Counted from the first letter of the stretch, positions 22,106 through 31,599 are shown. The stretch is 59,350 bases of DNA from CALIKS01 sp964440295 (GCA_964440295.1 CAYTRT010000005.1:1-59350), one strand, 5' to 3'. Numbers and translations are program-made. The notes: generated from the sequence alone by a model not told the origin.

Positions 22106-23653
22106 ATGACTTCCGGAGAGAGGGTCCTCATAATCGACTTTGGCGGTCAGTACACACACCTAATTGCTAGAAGATGTAGAGAGCTCGGCGTATATTCTGA
22201 AATAGTAAGCAACGATCTTGCGGCAACAGACATAGAAGCTATAGGCGGCGTGAAGGGAATAATACTTTCCGGGGGACCAAGAAGTGTCTATCAGGAAAAC
22301 GCACCGATGATGGATCAGGGTATCCTTAAGTTGGGCATACCGATTCTCGGAATCTGCTATGGCCACCAGCTCATAGCTAAATTAATGGGTGGGCAGGTTG
22401 AGAGGTCTGAAAAAGCAGAATATGGACGTGTCTCAATAAAAATTGATTCTCAATCAAGGCTCTTTGATGGATTACCAAACACCCTCAATGTATGGATGAG
22501 TCATGGAGACGTTGTCAAAACTCCTCCCCCATCGTTTAAAATAACTTCTGAGACAGATAACGGATTGATATCCAGCCTTGAGAATGATCAATTAATGATC
22601 TATACTACTCAGTTCCACCCAGAGGTTAAACACACTGAGAACGGGATGATAATTCTCAAAAATTTTCTGAGAAAAATAGCCGGTTTCAGGGAACATTGGC
22701 GGCCAATGGACAGGATCAAGGAGATGATCAAGGAGATCCACTCCATCGTTGGCCCTGAGGACAAAGTAGTCTGCGGCGTAAGTGGAGGCATAGACTCAAT
22801 CACTACCGCGACAATTCTAAATAAAGCAATAGGGAATAGACTACACGTCGTCTTCATTGATCATGGATTGCTGAGGAAAGGAGAGGTAGGAGAGGTATTA
22901 AATACGTTAAAGAGCCTGAACATACAGAACATTCACTTCATAGATGCGAGCAATCTATTTCTAAGTAGGCTAAAAGGTGTGAGCGACCCAGAGGAAAAGA
23001 GAAGAATAATCGGCGAGCTGTTCATAAGGGTCTTTGAAGAGGAGGCACAAAAAATTAGTGGAGTGAAATTTCTCGCCCAGGGGACTATTTATCCTGACCG
23101 CGTCGAAAGCGGCGCAACTGGTAGGAGTACAGACCTCATAAAGAGTCATCATAACGTTGCTGGTCTCCCATCTGGGCTTAGACTTGTGCTCATAGAACCT
23201 CTGAGAGACTTATACAAAGACGAGGTTAGGGAAGTGGCGGCCAAGCTCGGCGTACCTCGGAGAATTATCGAGAGGCATCCATTTCCAGGCCCGGGACTAG
23301 CAGTTAGAATCATCGGCGAAGTTACGCCTGAGAAGCTCTCAATATGCAGAGAGGCAAACGCAATACTGGAAGAAGAAATCCGTAGAGCCAACCTTTACAA
23401 CGAGTTATGGCAAGCGTTCGTAGTTGTCACTGATAGTAAGTGGGTTGGAGTTAAGGGAGATGCCAGAAAGGAGGGATACATCGTGATAATTCGGATAGTG
23501 ACAAGTGAGGACGCAATGACTGCTGATTGGTATCCGATCAGCCCAGAACTGCTCGACAGGATTTCCCGAAGAATTACCAACGAGATCGAGGAAGTAGTTA
23601 TGGTTACATATGCAGTTTCATCTAAACCACCAGCAACTATAGAACCCTGTTAA
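22106..23653 (+). CDS. guaA: GMP synthase (glutamine-hydrolysing), two domains fused
   Basis: The protein (515 residues) has the class I glutamine amidotransferase domain first: VLIIDFGGQYTHLIARR, GICYGHQLIA with the catalytic Cys, and QFHPEV with His and Glu. The ATP-pyrophosphatase domain follows with CGVSGGIDSITTA and QGTIYPD. The dimerisation domain has HPFPGPGLAVRI and ends with KPPATIEP. It turns XMP into GMP. Many euryarchaea encode these domains as two proteins; here they are one. I chose ATG 22106 because a TATA-like TTTTATAAGC lies about 33 bp upstream. The frame is open to 22058. Confidence 0.96.
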   Translation: MTSGERVLIIDFGGQYTHLIARRCRELGVYSEIVSNDLAATDIEAIGGVKGIILSGGPRSVYQENAPMMDQGILKLGIPILGICYGHQLIAKLMGGQVERSEKAEYGRVSIKIDSQSRLFDGLPNTLNVWMSHGDVVKTPPPSFKITSETDNGLISSLENDQLMIYTTQFHPEVKHTENGMIILKNFLRKIAGFREHWRPMDRIKEMIKEIHSIVGPEDKVVCGVSGGIDSITTATILNKAIGNRLHVVFIDHGLLRKGEVGEVLNTLKSLNIQNIHFIDASNLFLSRLKGVSDPEEKRRIIGELFIRVFEEEAQKISGVKFLAQGTIYPDRVESGATGRSTDLIKSHHNVAGLPSGLRLVLIEPLRDLYKDEVREVAAKLGVPRRIIERHPFPGPGLAVRIIGEVTPEKLSICREANAILEEEIRRANLYNELWQAFVVVTDSKWVGVKGDARKEGYIVIIRIVTSEDAMTADWYPISPELLDRISRRITNEIEEVVMVTYAVSSKPPATIEPC

Positions 23654-23705
23654 TCATTGCCGAGGATAAATATATAGCGTCGTGTTGGGCTAACTACTAG
23701 AGATC

Positions 23706-24467
23706 TTGAGGACTATTTTCGTCGTAGGCACAGCTGGCTCTGGAAAATCAACCTTCACTGCCAGCTTTAGTGAATGGCTTAAGGACAACGAACAGACCGT
23801 GGCGACTGTCAACCTTGATCCAGCAGCAATTGCACTGCCCTATGAGCCAGACATCGATGTAAGAGAAATCGTTGATTATGAGAGGATAATGGCGACGAGA
23901 GGCTTGGGGCCTAATGCCGCGCTCATAGCATCGGTACGCGAGGTTGCTAAGAATATTGAGCTTATATCTGATCAGTTGGAAGAGATGGATCTAGATTACG
24001 CGGTGATAGATACTCCGGGGCAACTAGAGCTTTTTGCTTTTAGAAAGGAGGGAAGAATAATTGCCAGAGAACTATCCATCGATAGGTCTTCACTAGTTTA
24101 CCTAGTTGACCCAACGCTTGCCTTAACAACTAGAAACTTCGCGGCGACACTCTTTTTGGCTACTTCTATCTATTTATCATTTTCACTGCCCACGGTGCTT
24201 GCCGTGTCTAAGATTGATATAGTGCCCAAAAAATATTTGAAGAGAATATCACGATGGTTATCGTCGGAGGAGGCGTTCGAAGTAGAAGTGGAGAACGTTG
24301 GGCACGGCATCCAAATGCTCATATCGAGGGAGGTGGCGAGGTTGGTCTACGAAATTGGCCAGTCATTCCCATACGTGATGATCTCGGCCAAGACATTAAA
24401 GGGGATGAGTGAACTACATATGGTAATAACGAGAATTTTAGGAGAGGGAGAAGATGAGCTGAGATGA
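23706..24467 (+). CDS. GPN-loop GTPase
   Basis: The P-loop VVGTAGSGKSTFTASF at the N-terminus, VNLDPAAIALPYEPDIDVREIV (including the GPN-like loop, here RGLGPNAAL), the DTPGQLELFAF switch and AVSKIDIV identify a GPN GTPase. These act as homodimers in archaea and, in eukaryotes, in assembly and import of RNA polymerase II. Start is TTG 23706, the only suitable codon before the P-loop. A TATA-like AAATATATAG sits about 35 bp upstream. The stop overlaps the ATG of the coiled-coil gene by 4 bp, so they are cotranslated. Confidence 0.9.
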   Translation: MRTIFVVGTAGSGKSTFTASFSEWLKDNEQTVATVNLDPAAIALPYEPDIDVREIVDYERIMATRGLGPNAALIASVREVAKNIELISDQLEEMDLDYAVIDTPGQLELFAFRKEGRIIARELSIDRSSLVYLVDPTLALTTRNFAATLFLATSIYLSFSLPTVLAVSKIDIVPKKYLKRISRWLSSEEAFEVEVENVGHGIQMLISREVARLVYEIGQSFPYVMISAKTLKGMSELHMVITRILGEGEDELR

Positions 24468-25345
24468 GCAGCCACTACACTGACGAATCATTAGAACAAA
24501 CGATATATGACTTGAGGAACGAGATAAGAGACCTAGACGAGAAGATAAAGGAGGCGGCTGAAAAAGCAGCCCAATTCGCGCGAGAACGTGACCAGATACA
24601 TAGCAAGATGAAGGAAATTAAGCAGAAAGTGCAGTCATTAAAGCAAGAGAGATTATCGGTGGGAGAAAGCATAAGAGAGCTGAGGAGAACTACTAGGGAG
24701 TTAAGACAGAGGCTTTTAAATCACGTGATAGAGATAAAAAATTTAAGAGGAGAGCTCAAGGGATTGAAGCTCCCATCTGACATTAATGCAATAAAGAAGC
24801 GGCTGGACGAGATAGATCTATACCTAGCTTCTCACAGAGTTAAGAGGGAAGAGGAGCGAAGATTATTCGAAGAGGCATCAAGACTAGAGGCGCTGCTCAT
24901 AGAGTGCGAAAAGGCACTGCGGATCCATGAACAACTATCCGGACTCTCTCCCACAATAGAGGCTCTGAAAAAAGAATTAGATGAGAAGAGAGCCCTACTG
25001 GATGAGCTACAGAAGAAGCAGGCAGAGATATCCAGAGAAATGGGCTCTCTTAACAATGAATACAACGAGTACAAAAAACGTGCAGATGAGCTCCACTCTA
25101 AATTCCTCCAGATGCGTGAGAACAGGGACCGGCTGGAGGCTCAGCGCATACTCGCCGCGTCAAAGCTCTACGAGATTCAGAAACTTTTAAGAGGGAGCAG
25201 GGAAGAATTAGCGAAGAGGAAGATAAGCGAGATAAAGGAGAGAAAGAAGAAAGAGGTAATGGCCAAGCTTTCGAGGGGCGAAAAAATAGAATTCGAAGAA
25301 TTAAAGATTCTTCTCGAGGACAATCCTGATTTGTTTAAGTCTTAA
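24464..25345 (+). CDS. Archaeal coiled-coil protein (COG1340-like)
   Basis: The 293-residue protein is almost wholly heptad-type coiled coil. It is rich in Glu, Lys, Arg and Leu, with a break near residues 100-110 (GLKLPSDINAIKKRLDEID). The tail KKEVMAKLSRGEKIEFEELKILLEDNPDL is the conserved end of the uncharacterised archaeal COG1340 family, which resembles the head of the eukaryotic nuclear-matrix or SMC-like coils. No ATPase motif is present, so it is not an SMC. The ATGA overlap with the GPN GTPase suggests the two work together. Confidence 0.75.
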   Translation: MSSHYTDESLEQTIYDLRNEIRDLDEKIKEAAEKAAQFARERDQIHSKMKEIKQKVQSLKQERLSVGESIRELRRTTRELRQRLLNHVIEIKNLRGELKGLKLPSDINAIKKRLDEIDLYLASHRVKREEERRLFEEASRLEALLIECEKALRIHEQLSGLSPTIEALKKELDEKRALLDELQKKQAEISREMGSLNNEYNEYKKRADELHSKFLQMRENRDRLEAQRILAASKLYEIQKLLRGSREELAKRKISEIKERKKKEVMAKLSRGEKIEFEELKILLEDNPDLFKS

Positions 25346-25410
25346 TGTTTAAAAATGTTCTAATTTAGAGATATAAGGTAATGCCATAACTTATAATAGT
25401 GTAATTACTG

Positions 25411-26571
25411 ATGAGCGCTTCAGAAGGTAATCGCCTCCTCGTATTGGTCATCGATGAGGACGATGACTTAGGCTTCAAGGCTGGTGTTAAGTCTCCCGTA
25501 GTCGGTCGGACTGAAAATTATGACGCTGCCCTTAAACTGATAATGGCTGACCCCGAGGATGCAGATGCCAACGCCATGTTCGCGGCCATAAATCTCTACG
25601 ACGAGCTTTTGAAAAATCCTATCAACGAACTCGAGATAGTGACTATAACGGGCAAAAAAGGAGGTGGAATGGAGTCTGACATCAAGATTGGAAAGGAACT
25701 GGACTCTGTACTGTCTCAGTATCCTGCGGACCGATGCATTATAGTGACTGATGGTCCACTATCGCAGTCTATTCTCTCCGTCGTGGGTTCAAGGATAAAG
25801 ATTGACTCGGTTAAGACTATCGTCGTTAAGCAGAGCCAATCAGTAGAGCAGACTTGGCTCCTACTAGGAAGATACCTAAGGATGGCAATATTTGACGTCG
25901 AATATGCTAAATACGTATTGGGTATTCCAGGCATATTGCTATTCATAGTCGGGATACTTTACTCGTTTAATCTGCTTAATCTTCCAATAATTTTATCGAT
26001 AATTGGGCTCGCCTTCCTAATTAGAGGGTTCGGCATAGACTCAGCAGTAGTATCATTCTCTAGGCGAATTTATGGATTCACAGAGAGACCATTGGTGGGA
26101 CAGATAAGAGTGTTCACTAGCGTAGCAGCCATCATTCTAATAATCTCAGCCTTTAGCTTCGGGATAGGAGAAGTAGTTTCATACATTACTAGATATCTTC
26201 CAAATGCGCCTCCTGTTAGTGAGCAGCCCGAGTTCTGGTTAAGCAGGCTTGGATTATTATCAGGAATCCTATTGGTCAATAGTATCGATCTCTTAACAGT
26301 TGCTGCACTGATACTAGCTGCATACAATATTTTCTATTATTTCTATCTCAGGAGCCCTAAGCTTTGGAGAATGCTTCAAGCCACTGTTGTTATTTTATTC
26401 TTGTGGGCCCTACTGAAGGCTCTAGGAGAGTTCCTTAGGACGAGCGAGATACAATACCTAGTACAACTGTCTTTCATTGCGATAATAGGCTTCGCAACCC
26501 TGGCCACCTCTTTCATTTTAATCAGAAGCATAAAGAGTAGATTCCCACTAGCTGCAAAGAAGGGGCGCTAA
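25411..26571 (+). CDS. DUF373 family membrane protein
   Basis: The first 140 residues (LLVLVIDEDDDLG, GRTENYDAALKLIMADPEDADANAMFAAI, TGKKGGGMESDIKIG, CIIVTDG) are typical of DUF373 proteins, found almost only in archaea. They resemble a phosphatase/TOPRIM-like soluble fold. The second half has six or so hydrophobic helices, consistent with a polytopic membrane protein. Function is unknown. The gene ends one base before the cis-prenyltransferase start, so both probably share a transcript, which hints at a role in polyprenyl lipid or cell-surface metabolism. Confidence 0.85.
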   Translation: MSASEGNRLLVLVIDEDDDLGFKAGVKSPVVGRTENYDAALKLIMADPEDADANAMFAAINLYDELLKNPINELEIVTITGKKGGGMESDIKIGKELDSVLSQYPADRCIIVTDGPLSQSILSVVGSRIKIDSVKTIVVKQSQSVEQTWLLLGRYLRMAIFDVEYAKYVLGIPGILLFIVGILYSFNLLNLPIILSIIGLAFLIRGFGIDSAVVSFSRRIYGFTERPLVGQIRVFTSVAAIILIISAFSFGIGEVVSYITRYLPNAPPVSEQPEFWLSRLGLLSGILLVNSIDLLTVAALILAAYNIFYYFYLRSPKLWRMLQATVVILFLWALLKALGEFLRTSEIQYLVQLSFIAIIGFATLATSFILIRSIKSRFPLAAKKGR

Positions 26572-26572
26572 G

Positions 26573-27358
26573 ATGATACGCACCTTACTGCGACTGTTCG
26601 GCGCGTATGCTCTTTATGAGAAATGGCTCTCTGCCTCTATTAAAAATAAGGAAAAGCCATCACATATAGCGGTCATTCTTGACGGTAATAGGAGATGGGC
26701 CTCTTATTCAGGACTTAACCCAGAAGATGGTTATTGGTACGGCGCTCAAAAAGTAGAAGAACTATTAAACTGGTGTCTAGACCTTAAGATAAGAGTTGTT
26801 ACGCTTTATGCGTTGTCGCTGGAGAACATGCAGCGTAGAAAGTCCAGAGAACTAGAGGAGATCTATAAAGTTTTGTTGAAGAAGTCTGAAGACTTCATGA
26901 ATAATGAAAGAGTTTGGCGTGAAAAGGTAAGGTTCAAGGTAATTGGACGAAAATGGCTGCTACCCATCGATGTTAGAGAAGCTCTTGAAAAACTTGAAAC
27001 AGCGACCAAGCATCATAATAATTTCTTTCTAAACATAGCAGTCGCTTATGGTGGGAGAGCAGAAATAGTGGATGCATTGAAAAAGATATGTACAAAGGTT
27101 CTCGAAGGTAATCTAAGCATAGATGAGATTAACGAGAAGACGGTGGAAGAACACCTATACACGAACGAGATTCCAAATCCCTATCCTGATCTTGTGATAA
27201 GGACTTCTGGGGAGGAGCGCATTAGTAATTTTCTGCTTTGGCAAGTTGCTTACAGCGAGCTTGTCTTCCTAGATGTTTATTGGCCAGAATTTAGAAAAAT
27301 AGACTTCATGCGGGCCATAAGGATATATCAACAAAGAGAGAGGAGAATGGGCGCCTAG
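26573..27358 (+). CDS. uppS: Polyprenyl diphosphate synthase (cis-prenyltransferase)
   Basis: The signature HIAVILDGNRRWA holds the catalytic Asp and Arg residues. The later VTLYALSLENMQR, FFLNIAVAYGGRAEIVDA and DLVIRTSGEERISNFLLWQ segments complete the undecaprenyl/dolichyl-type synthase. The C-terminal DVYWPEFRKIDF is also typical. It builds the long cis-polyprenyl diphosphate used as a glycan carrier in N-glycosylation. At 261 residues it is full length. It starts 1 bp after the DUF373 stop and overlaps the convergent peptidase by 4 bp. Confidence 0.93.
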   Translation: MIRTLLRLFGAYALYEKWLSASIKNKEKPSHIAVILDGNRRWASYSGLNPEDGYWYGAQKVEELLNWCLDLKIRVVTLYALSLENMQRRKSRELEEIYKVLLKKSEDFMNNERVWREKVRFKVIGRKWLLPIDVREALEKLETATKHHNNFFLNIAVAYGGRAEIVDALKKICTKVLEGNLSIDEINEKTVEEHLYTNEIPNPYPDLVIRTSGEERISNFLLWQVAYSELVFLDVYWPEFRKIDFMRAIRIYQQRERRMGA

Positions 27359-28449
27359 AAGATGATGTACTGGTCCACTGGGTAGCTAGTCAGCAATTCA
27401 AATCCTTTGTCCGTTATAAGTATAGTATCCTCAATCCTTATGCCCCAGCGGCCCTCAAAATATACGCCGGGCTCACACGTCACTACATTTCCCTCTGACA
27501 ACTGGTCTGGACTGTTTGGCGCAAGCCTAGGAGGTTCATGAATTTCAAGTCCTACGCCGTGCCCCAATCCATGAATAAAGTGTTTGTCCAGCTCCTTCTC
27601 TGACAACGAGCTCCTGGCTACGCTATCAACGTAACTACATGACACGCCCGGCCTCATAAAGGACTGTGCGGCCTCCTTTGCATTTAACACAGATAGGTAA
27701 ATGCTTTCGAACTCGCTGTCCTTAGGTTTACCAATCACAAAAGTACGAGTGATGTCAGAGCAATACCCCTCAACGACCACACCTAAGTCAATAACTACTA
27801 CATCACCATTGTTCAGCACCCTGTCCCTCTCGTCGGCTCTTTGTAGCGGGCCATGCGGTAGTGATGATCTATCTGCAGATGCAACCATAACATCAAATGC
27901 AGGCCTTTCACATAGCTGTCTATAAATTTCCGAGACGATCTCGGACTTCACCTCGTTTTCCGTTATTCCAGGGGACAAAACGTCAGAAGCAGCCGTCATA
28001 GCCCTATCTGAAATTCTGCAGGCCTCCCGAATGGCGCTTATCTCATGTGGATCTTTGATCGACCTAATCTCCCAGATCATAGACATGGCGGGCCTTATTT
28101 CGACGTTCGGAGCCATGCTTACGAGTCTTTTATAAGTTTCAACATCCATTCTGTCTACGCCTACTGCTCCATTGATGCCCAAAATTGAGTGTGCAACTAC
28201 GACTTCTAGAGGCTCAGCCATCCTCGTCTGCTCAATATTAAGCCCGGGAAATGCGTATCTCTCTGCTGTTTCAAAGTTGATGGGCGGTACATAGAGCCTT
28301 GTCTCGCCATTCGAATCGACTATCAGTGCGCCCGGCCCGCAAACACCCGTAAAGTATAGGAGGTCATAAGTGTCCCAGATAATCATTGCCTGAAGCCCGT
28401 TAAGTTGTAGCAGTGTTACTAGTTTGCCGAGTCTTTCCTTATACCGCAT
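27355..28449 (-). CDS. M24 peptidase (Xaa-Pro dipeptidase/aminopeptidase, PepQ-like)
   Basis: The protein (364 residues) has the creatinase-type N-terminal domain and a pita-bread catalytic domain. Metal ligands are visible in VVIDLGVVVEGYCSDITRTFV (two Asp), HGLGHGVGLEIHEPP (His), VVTCEPGVYFEG (Glu) and GIRIEDTILIT (Glu). Such enzymes cleave X-Pro dipeptides or N-terminal X-Pro. Cytosolic, no signal. It lies just downstream of dnaJ on the same strand, with about 35 bp between. Confidence 0.92.
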   Translation of the reverse strand: MRYKERLGKLVTLLQLNGLQAMIIWDTYDLLYFTGVCGPGALIVDSNGETRLYVPPINFETAERYAFPGLNIEQTRMAEPLEVVVAHSILGINGAVGVDRMDVETYKRLVSMAPNVEIRPAMSMIWEIRSIKDPHEISAIREACRISDRAMTAASDVLSPGITENEVKSEIVSEIYRQLCERPAFDVMVASADRSSLPHGPLQRADERDRVLNNGDVVVIDLGVVVEGYCSDITRTFVIGKPKDSEFESIYLSVLNAKEAAQSFMRPGVSCSYVDSVARSSLSEKELDKHFIHGLGHGVGLEIHEPPRLAPNSPDQLSEGNVVTCEPGVYFEGRWGIRIEDTILITDKGFELLTSYPVDQYIIF

Positions 28450-28484
28450 ATCTAGAATGATGGATATATTGTCTATATTAAATC

Positions 28485-29576
28485 TTAACTGAGCTTTCTC
28501 CTTAAATCTTCTGCCTCCTCGCGTTCATAACGTGATATCTGCTCGTATAATTTTTTCACGTTTTCTATCCTTCTCGGAGGAACTATGACGAGTTTTATTA
28601 TCAAGTCGCCTCTTTCTCCACTCGACCTCCATAATCCTCTCCCTTTTAATACTATTTTATCCTTGAACCCATCCCCAGGATGGACCTTAAAGCGCACTTC
28701 GCCGTCGATGGATTTGAACCTGATCTCTGTTCCCAAAACTGCCTCGCTCGGCATTAGCGGTATCTTCACGTACAAGTCACCATCCCTCACGTAGAAGTTC
28801 TCCTTCTTCAGCAGCCTTGTCCTCACGATTAAGTCTGCATCCAGTTTTTTGAAGCCTCCTATTCTTAGGAGGGCGCCATCATACACACCACGCGGTATCT
28901 CGACAGTTATTCTCTCTGGTTTAGTGACGTATCCAGTCCCGTTGCATGTCTTGCAGGGCTTTATCTTGATTTTTCCAGTCCCACCACATTTACTACACGT
29001 CATCGACACAGTGTAGAGCATCTGTCCGAATCTGCGAGTATTTACAATTTGTCCACTCCCACCACAGCTCGGACATTCCCTTATTCCCCCGGGCTCTGCC
29101 CCAGTACCGTTGCAGCTCTCACAGATCGACTGAACAGGAAGACTTATCACCTTAGTAGCTCCATGAAACGCCTCTTCGAGCGTTAAATCGATATCAACAA
29201 CTATCTCTCTCCTAGGCCTTCCAAATCCGAAATCTCTGAAAAATCGCTCAAATATCGATTCGAAGCTTCCAAGCCCTAGGTCTTTAAAAATCTCGTCAAA
29301 GTATGAGCCGCTGCTCCTGAATACCTCTTCACTTGTGTATGTTCCTGAGAGTCCTGCGTGGCCATACATGTCGTATATTCTCCTTTTTTCGTCATCGCTA
29401 AGGACGGCGTAGGCCTCGCTGATTTCTTTAAACTTCTCTTCTGCCTCAGGGGACTTATTTCTATCTGGATGGTACTGTAACACTAACCTGCGGTAGGCTC
29501 TTTTAATCTCTTCCTTGGTTGCATTTCTAGGCACTCCTAGTATCTCGTAATAATCCTTCTTGCCGTCTCTGGCCAT
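28485..29576 (-). CDS. dnaJ: DnaJ (Hsp40) co-chaperone
   Basis: The J domain has the QYHPDRN motif. It is followed by a Gly/Phe-rich segment, the zinc domain with four CxxCxGxG repeats (CESCNGTG, CPSCGGSG, CSKCGGTG, CKTCNGTG), and the C-terminal peptide-binding domain. This is a type I DnaJ of near standard length. It stimulates DnaK, whose gene lies 11 kb away, so the pair is not in one operon here, and no grpE is seen in the window. The J-domain start is ATG 29576. Confidence 0.96.
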   Translation of the reverse strand: MARDGKKDYYEILGVPRNATKEEIKRAYRRLVLQYHPDRNKSPEAEEKFKEISEAYAVLSDDEKRRIYDMYGHAGLSGTYTSEEVFRSSGSYFDEIFKDLGLGSFESIFERFFRDFGFGRPRREIVVDIDLTLEEAFHGATKVISLPVQSICESCNGTGAEPGGIRECPSCGGSGQIVNTRRFGQMLYTVSMTCSKCGGTGKIKIKPCKTCNGTGYVTKPERITVEIPRGVYDGALLRIGGFKKLDADLIVRTRLLKKENFYVRDGDLYVKIPLMPSEAVLGTEIRFKSIDGEVRFKVHPGDGFKDKIVLKGRGLWRSSGERGDLIIKLVIVPPRRIENVKKLYEQISRYEREEAEDLRRKLS

Positions 29577-29729
29577 CTTTGATCTTCTAATTTATCCACT
29601 ACCCCTCAGCATTATTTTAACACTATGGGCCCTTATTAGTCATAACCCTGAAAATACCACTTCAAGAAGACATAATTAATAAGATGGTAGAATCGAGATA
29701 AAACAACTGAAGAAAAAAATGAGAGAAAT

Positions 29730-31442
29730 ATGACGGAGCAGCGAGAAGTTGAGCTAAAAAGAGAAATTGGATGGTTCGGCTCCTTCGCAATGGGCTACGG
29801 CGACGTAGGAGCAGACATCTTTATTGCCCTCGGAGTAGTTGCACTCTATGCTGCAGGCGCTGCGCCACTCGCTTTTTTAATAGCAGCGATAGTTTACACA
29901 GCAATTGGATTGGCATATGCAGAGCTTGCACCTACGTATCCATATGCAGGAGGCGTACAAGTATATTCACTAAGAGGACTAAATACGTTGGTTAGCTTTG
30001 TTTCTGGATGGGCATTGATGCTAGACTATGTTCTCTGCATATCATTATTTGCCGTAGCGTCTGCTGGATACTTAAAATTTATTATCCCACAAATTAGCAA
30101 TATAACCATAGATCTACAACTCTTACATATCGGAGGCCTNNNNNNNNNNNNNNNNNNNNNNNNNNNNNNNNNNNNNNNNNNNNNNNNNNNNNNNNNNNNN
30201 NNNNNNNNNNNNNNNNNNNNNNNNNNNNNNNNNNNNNNNGGTATCGAGTCAATAGCACAGGCAGCAGAAGAGACAAAAAGACCATACAAATGGATACCTA
30301 GAGCGGCAAAGCTTTCAGTGATTGTGGTTATAGTGTCGGTCGTTTCTTTCTCAATACTAGCTGCCGGCTCACTTAGCTGGGAGGTGCTTGCAAGATCCAT
30401 AGAGAATCCTGTTGCTACGATGGTTAATAGCTACCCTCTTGTTGGCTCCTATCTCGCATCATTTGTAGCGATTGCAGCCTTTGTACTTTGTTTGGCATCA
30501 TCCAACACTGGTCTCATCGGCGCCTCTAGGCTTGTTGCCAGTATGGGCAAATTTTTGTTGCTTCCTAGGTGGCTTTACAACATACATCCCGCTTTTAGAA
30601 CTCCTAGTAGGACAATAGTGCTTTTTGGATTGATAGGCCTGTTACTATGCTTGCCAGGCGACATTCCATTTTTAGCAAGTCTATACAACTTCGGAGCAAT
30701 CCTGGGATACATCATATTGATGTTAAGCCTTATTGCATTAAGAATCAAAGATAACAACGTATATAGGCCATGGAAGATGCCATTTAACGTTAATATCAGA
30801 ATAAGGGGAAGAAATGTAGACCTACCCATCTTGGGTACTATTGGGCTAGTAAGCACGGTCATACTCTGGATACTCATCGTACTGCTTCATCCACTGGCGA
30901 GAATTGCGGGTTTCTCATGGTTAGGAATAGGGTTATGCATCTACGTATTGTACAGAAGGAAGATTAGAAAACCAATAATTGACAGTAGGGCAGGGTTGGA
31001 GCTAATCACGCCGCATGCATATAAAATGGATATAATCCTGCTGGTGAGGCCATTCGAAGAGCTAGAGGTTGTGAAAAAATCAATTCTAGAGAATCTTGAT
31101 AATAGATTTGTTATCAGGCTTCTAAGCGTCATCGACCCCTCAAAACTTGGTTACAAGGTAAAACTAGACGAGCTTGAATATATCAAAGAACAAACACAAA
31201 TAGAGCTGGAGAAACTTGCAAAGGAGCTAAGGAGCCATGGCTATGAAGTATCAACCTCTGTTAAAATTGGTGAGTTGGTAAAGACGGTTGAGACAGAATC
31301 CACTATCAATAAAGTCGATGCAGTGGCATACATTAAGAGACTTACTGAAAAAGCCGCTATTGAGAAGGGACCTGAGGATGAATTGTCGCAGCAGTTATTG
31401 AAGAAGAAAATAATTACGTTCGTGATTAAGCGTGCTATTTAA
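29730..31442 (+). CDS. APC family amino acid permease with C-terminal stress-protein-like domain
   Basis: The N-terminal part has the amino acid/polyamine permease pattern (GWFGSFAMGYGDVGADIFIALG, YAELAPTYPYAGGVQ, then many hydrophobic helices). After the gap GIESIAQAAEETKRPYKWIPR is the typical APC loop. After about 12 helices, residues from about 430 on (KMDIILLVRPFEEL onward) form a soluble alpha/beta domain resembling a universal stress protein, expected in the cytosol. A run of N splits the gene near residue 137, so the true length is uncertain. Both sides are in the same frame of the given coordinates. Confidence 0.8.
   Translation: MTEQREVELKREIGWFGSFAMGYGDVGADIFIALGVVALYAAGAAPLAFLIAAIVYTAIGLAYAELAPTYPYAGGVQVYSLRGLNTLVSFVSGWALMLDYVLCISLFAVASAGYLKFIIPQISNITIDLQLLHIGGXXXXXXXXXXXXXXXXXXXXXXXXXXXXXXXXXXGIESIAQAAEETKRPYKWIPRAAKLSVIVVIVSVVSFSILAAGSLSWEVLARSIENPVATMVNSYPLVGSYLASFVAIAAFVLCLASSNTGLIGASRLVASMGKFLLLPRWLYNIHPAFRTPSRTIVLFGLIGLLLCLPGDIPFLASLYNFGAILGYIILMLSLIALRIKDNNVYRPWKMPFNVNIRIRGRNVDLPILGTIGLVSTVILWILIVLLHPLARIAGFSWLGIGLCIYVLYRRKIRKPIIDSRAGLELITPHAYKMDIILLVRPFEELEVVKKSILENLDNRFVIRLLSVIDPSKLGYKVKLDELEYIKEQTQIELEKLAKELRSHGYEVSTSVKIGELVKTVETESTINKVDAVAYIKRLTEKAAIEKGPEDELSQQLLKKKIITFVIKRAI
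30140..30239. other. Assembly gap of 100 N
   Basis: A run of one hundred N bases inside the permease gene, a placeholder of unknown true length. Confidence 0.98.
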
Positions 31443-31501
31443 ACTTCGCAACCAAATTTAAATTTCACAAGACAATATAAAATTTATAGTAAAGAAAGGA
31501 T

Positions 31502-31558
31502 TATTTGCATAAAAATATAAATGCATACATATCGATGCAAATAAATTGTTTGCATTTA
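31502..31558. promoter_or_regulatory. Cluster of TTTGCAT/ATGCAAA repeats before the hydrogenase operon
   Basis: Within 57 bp there are TATTTGCAT (31502-31510), TAAATGCAT (31518-31526), ATGCAAATA (31535-31543) and TTTGCATTTA (31549-31558). The first and third form a 9-bp inverted repeat with 24 bp between. The second and fourth share the core ATGCAT/TGCAT. The cluster ends about 40 bp before the GTG of the protease gene, overlapping the likely TATA region. It looks like a tandem operator for a dimeric regulator. No protein is identified for it. Confidence 0.5.
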
Positions 31559-31599
31559 TTTAAACAAGGTTAATATTGTAAATAATCGAATATTAAGAT

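Noticed and set aside
24464..25345. Coiled-coil gene as an SMC or Rad50 relative
   Set aside because: No Walker A, Walker B or signature motif is present, and the end matches the archaeal coiled-coil family COG1340.
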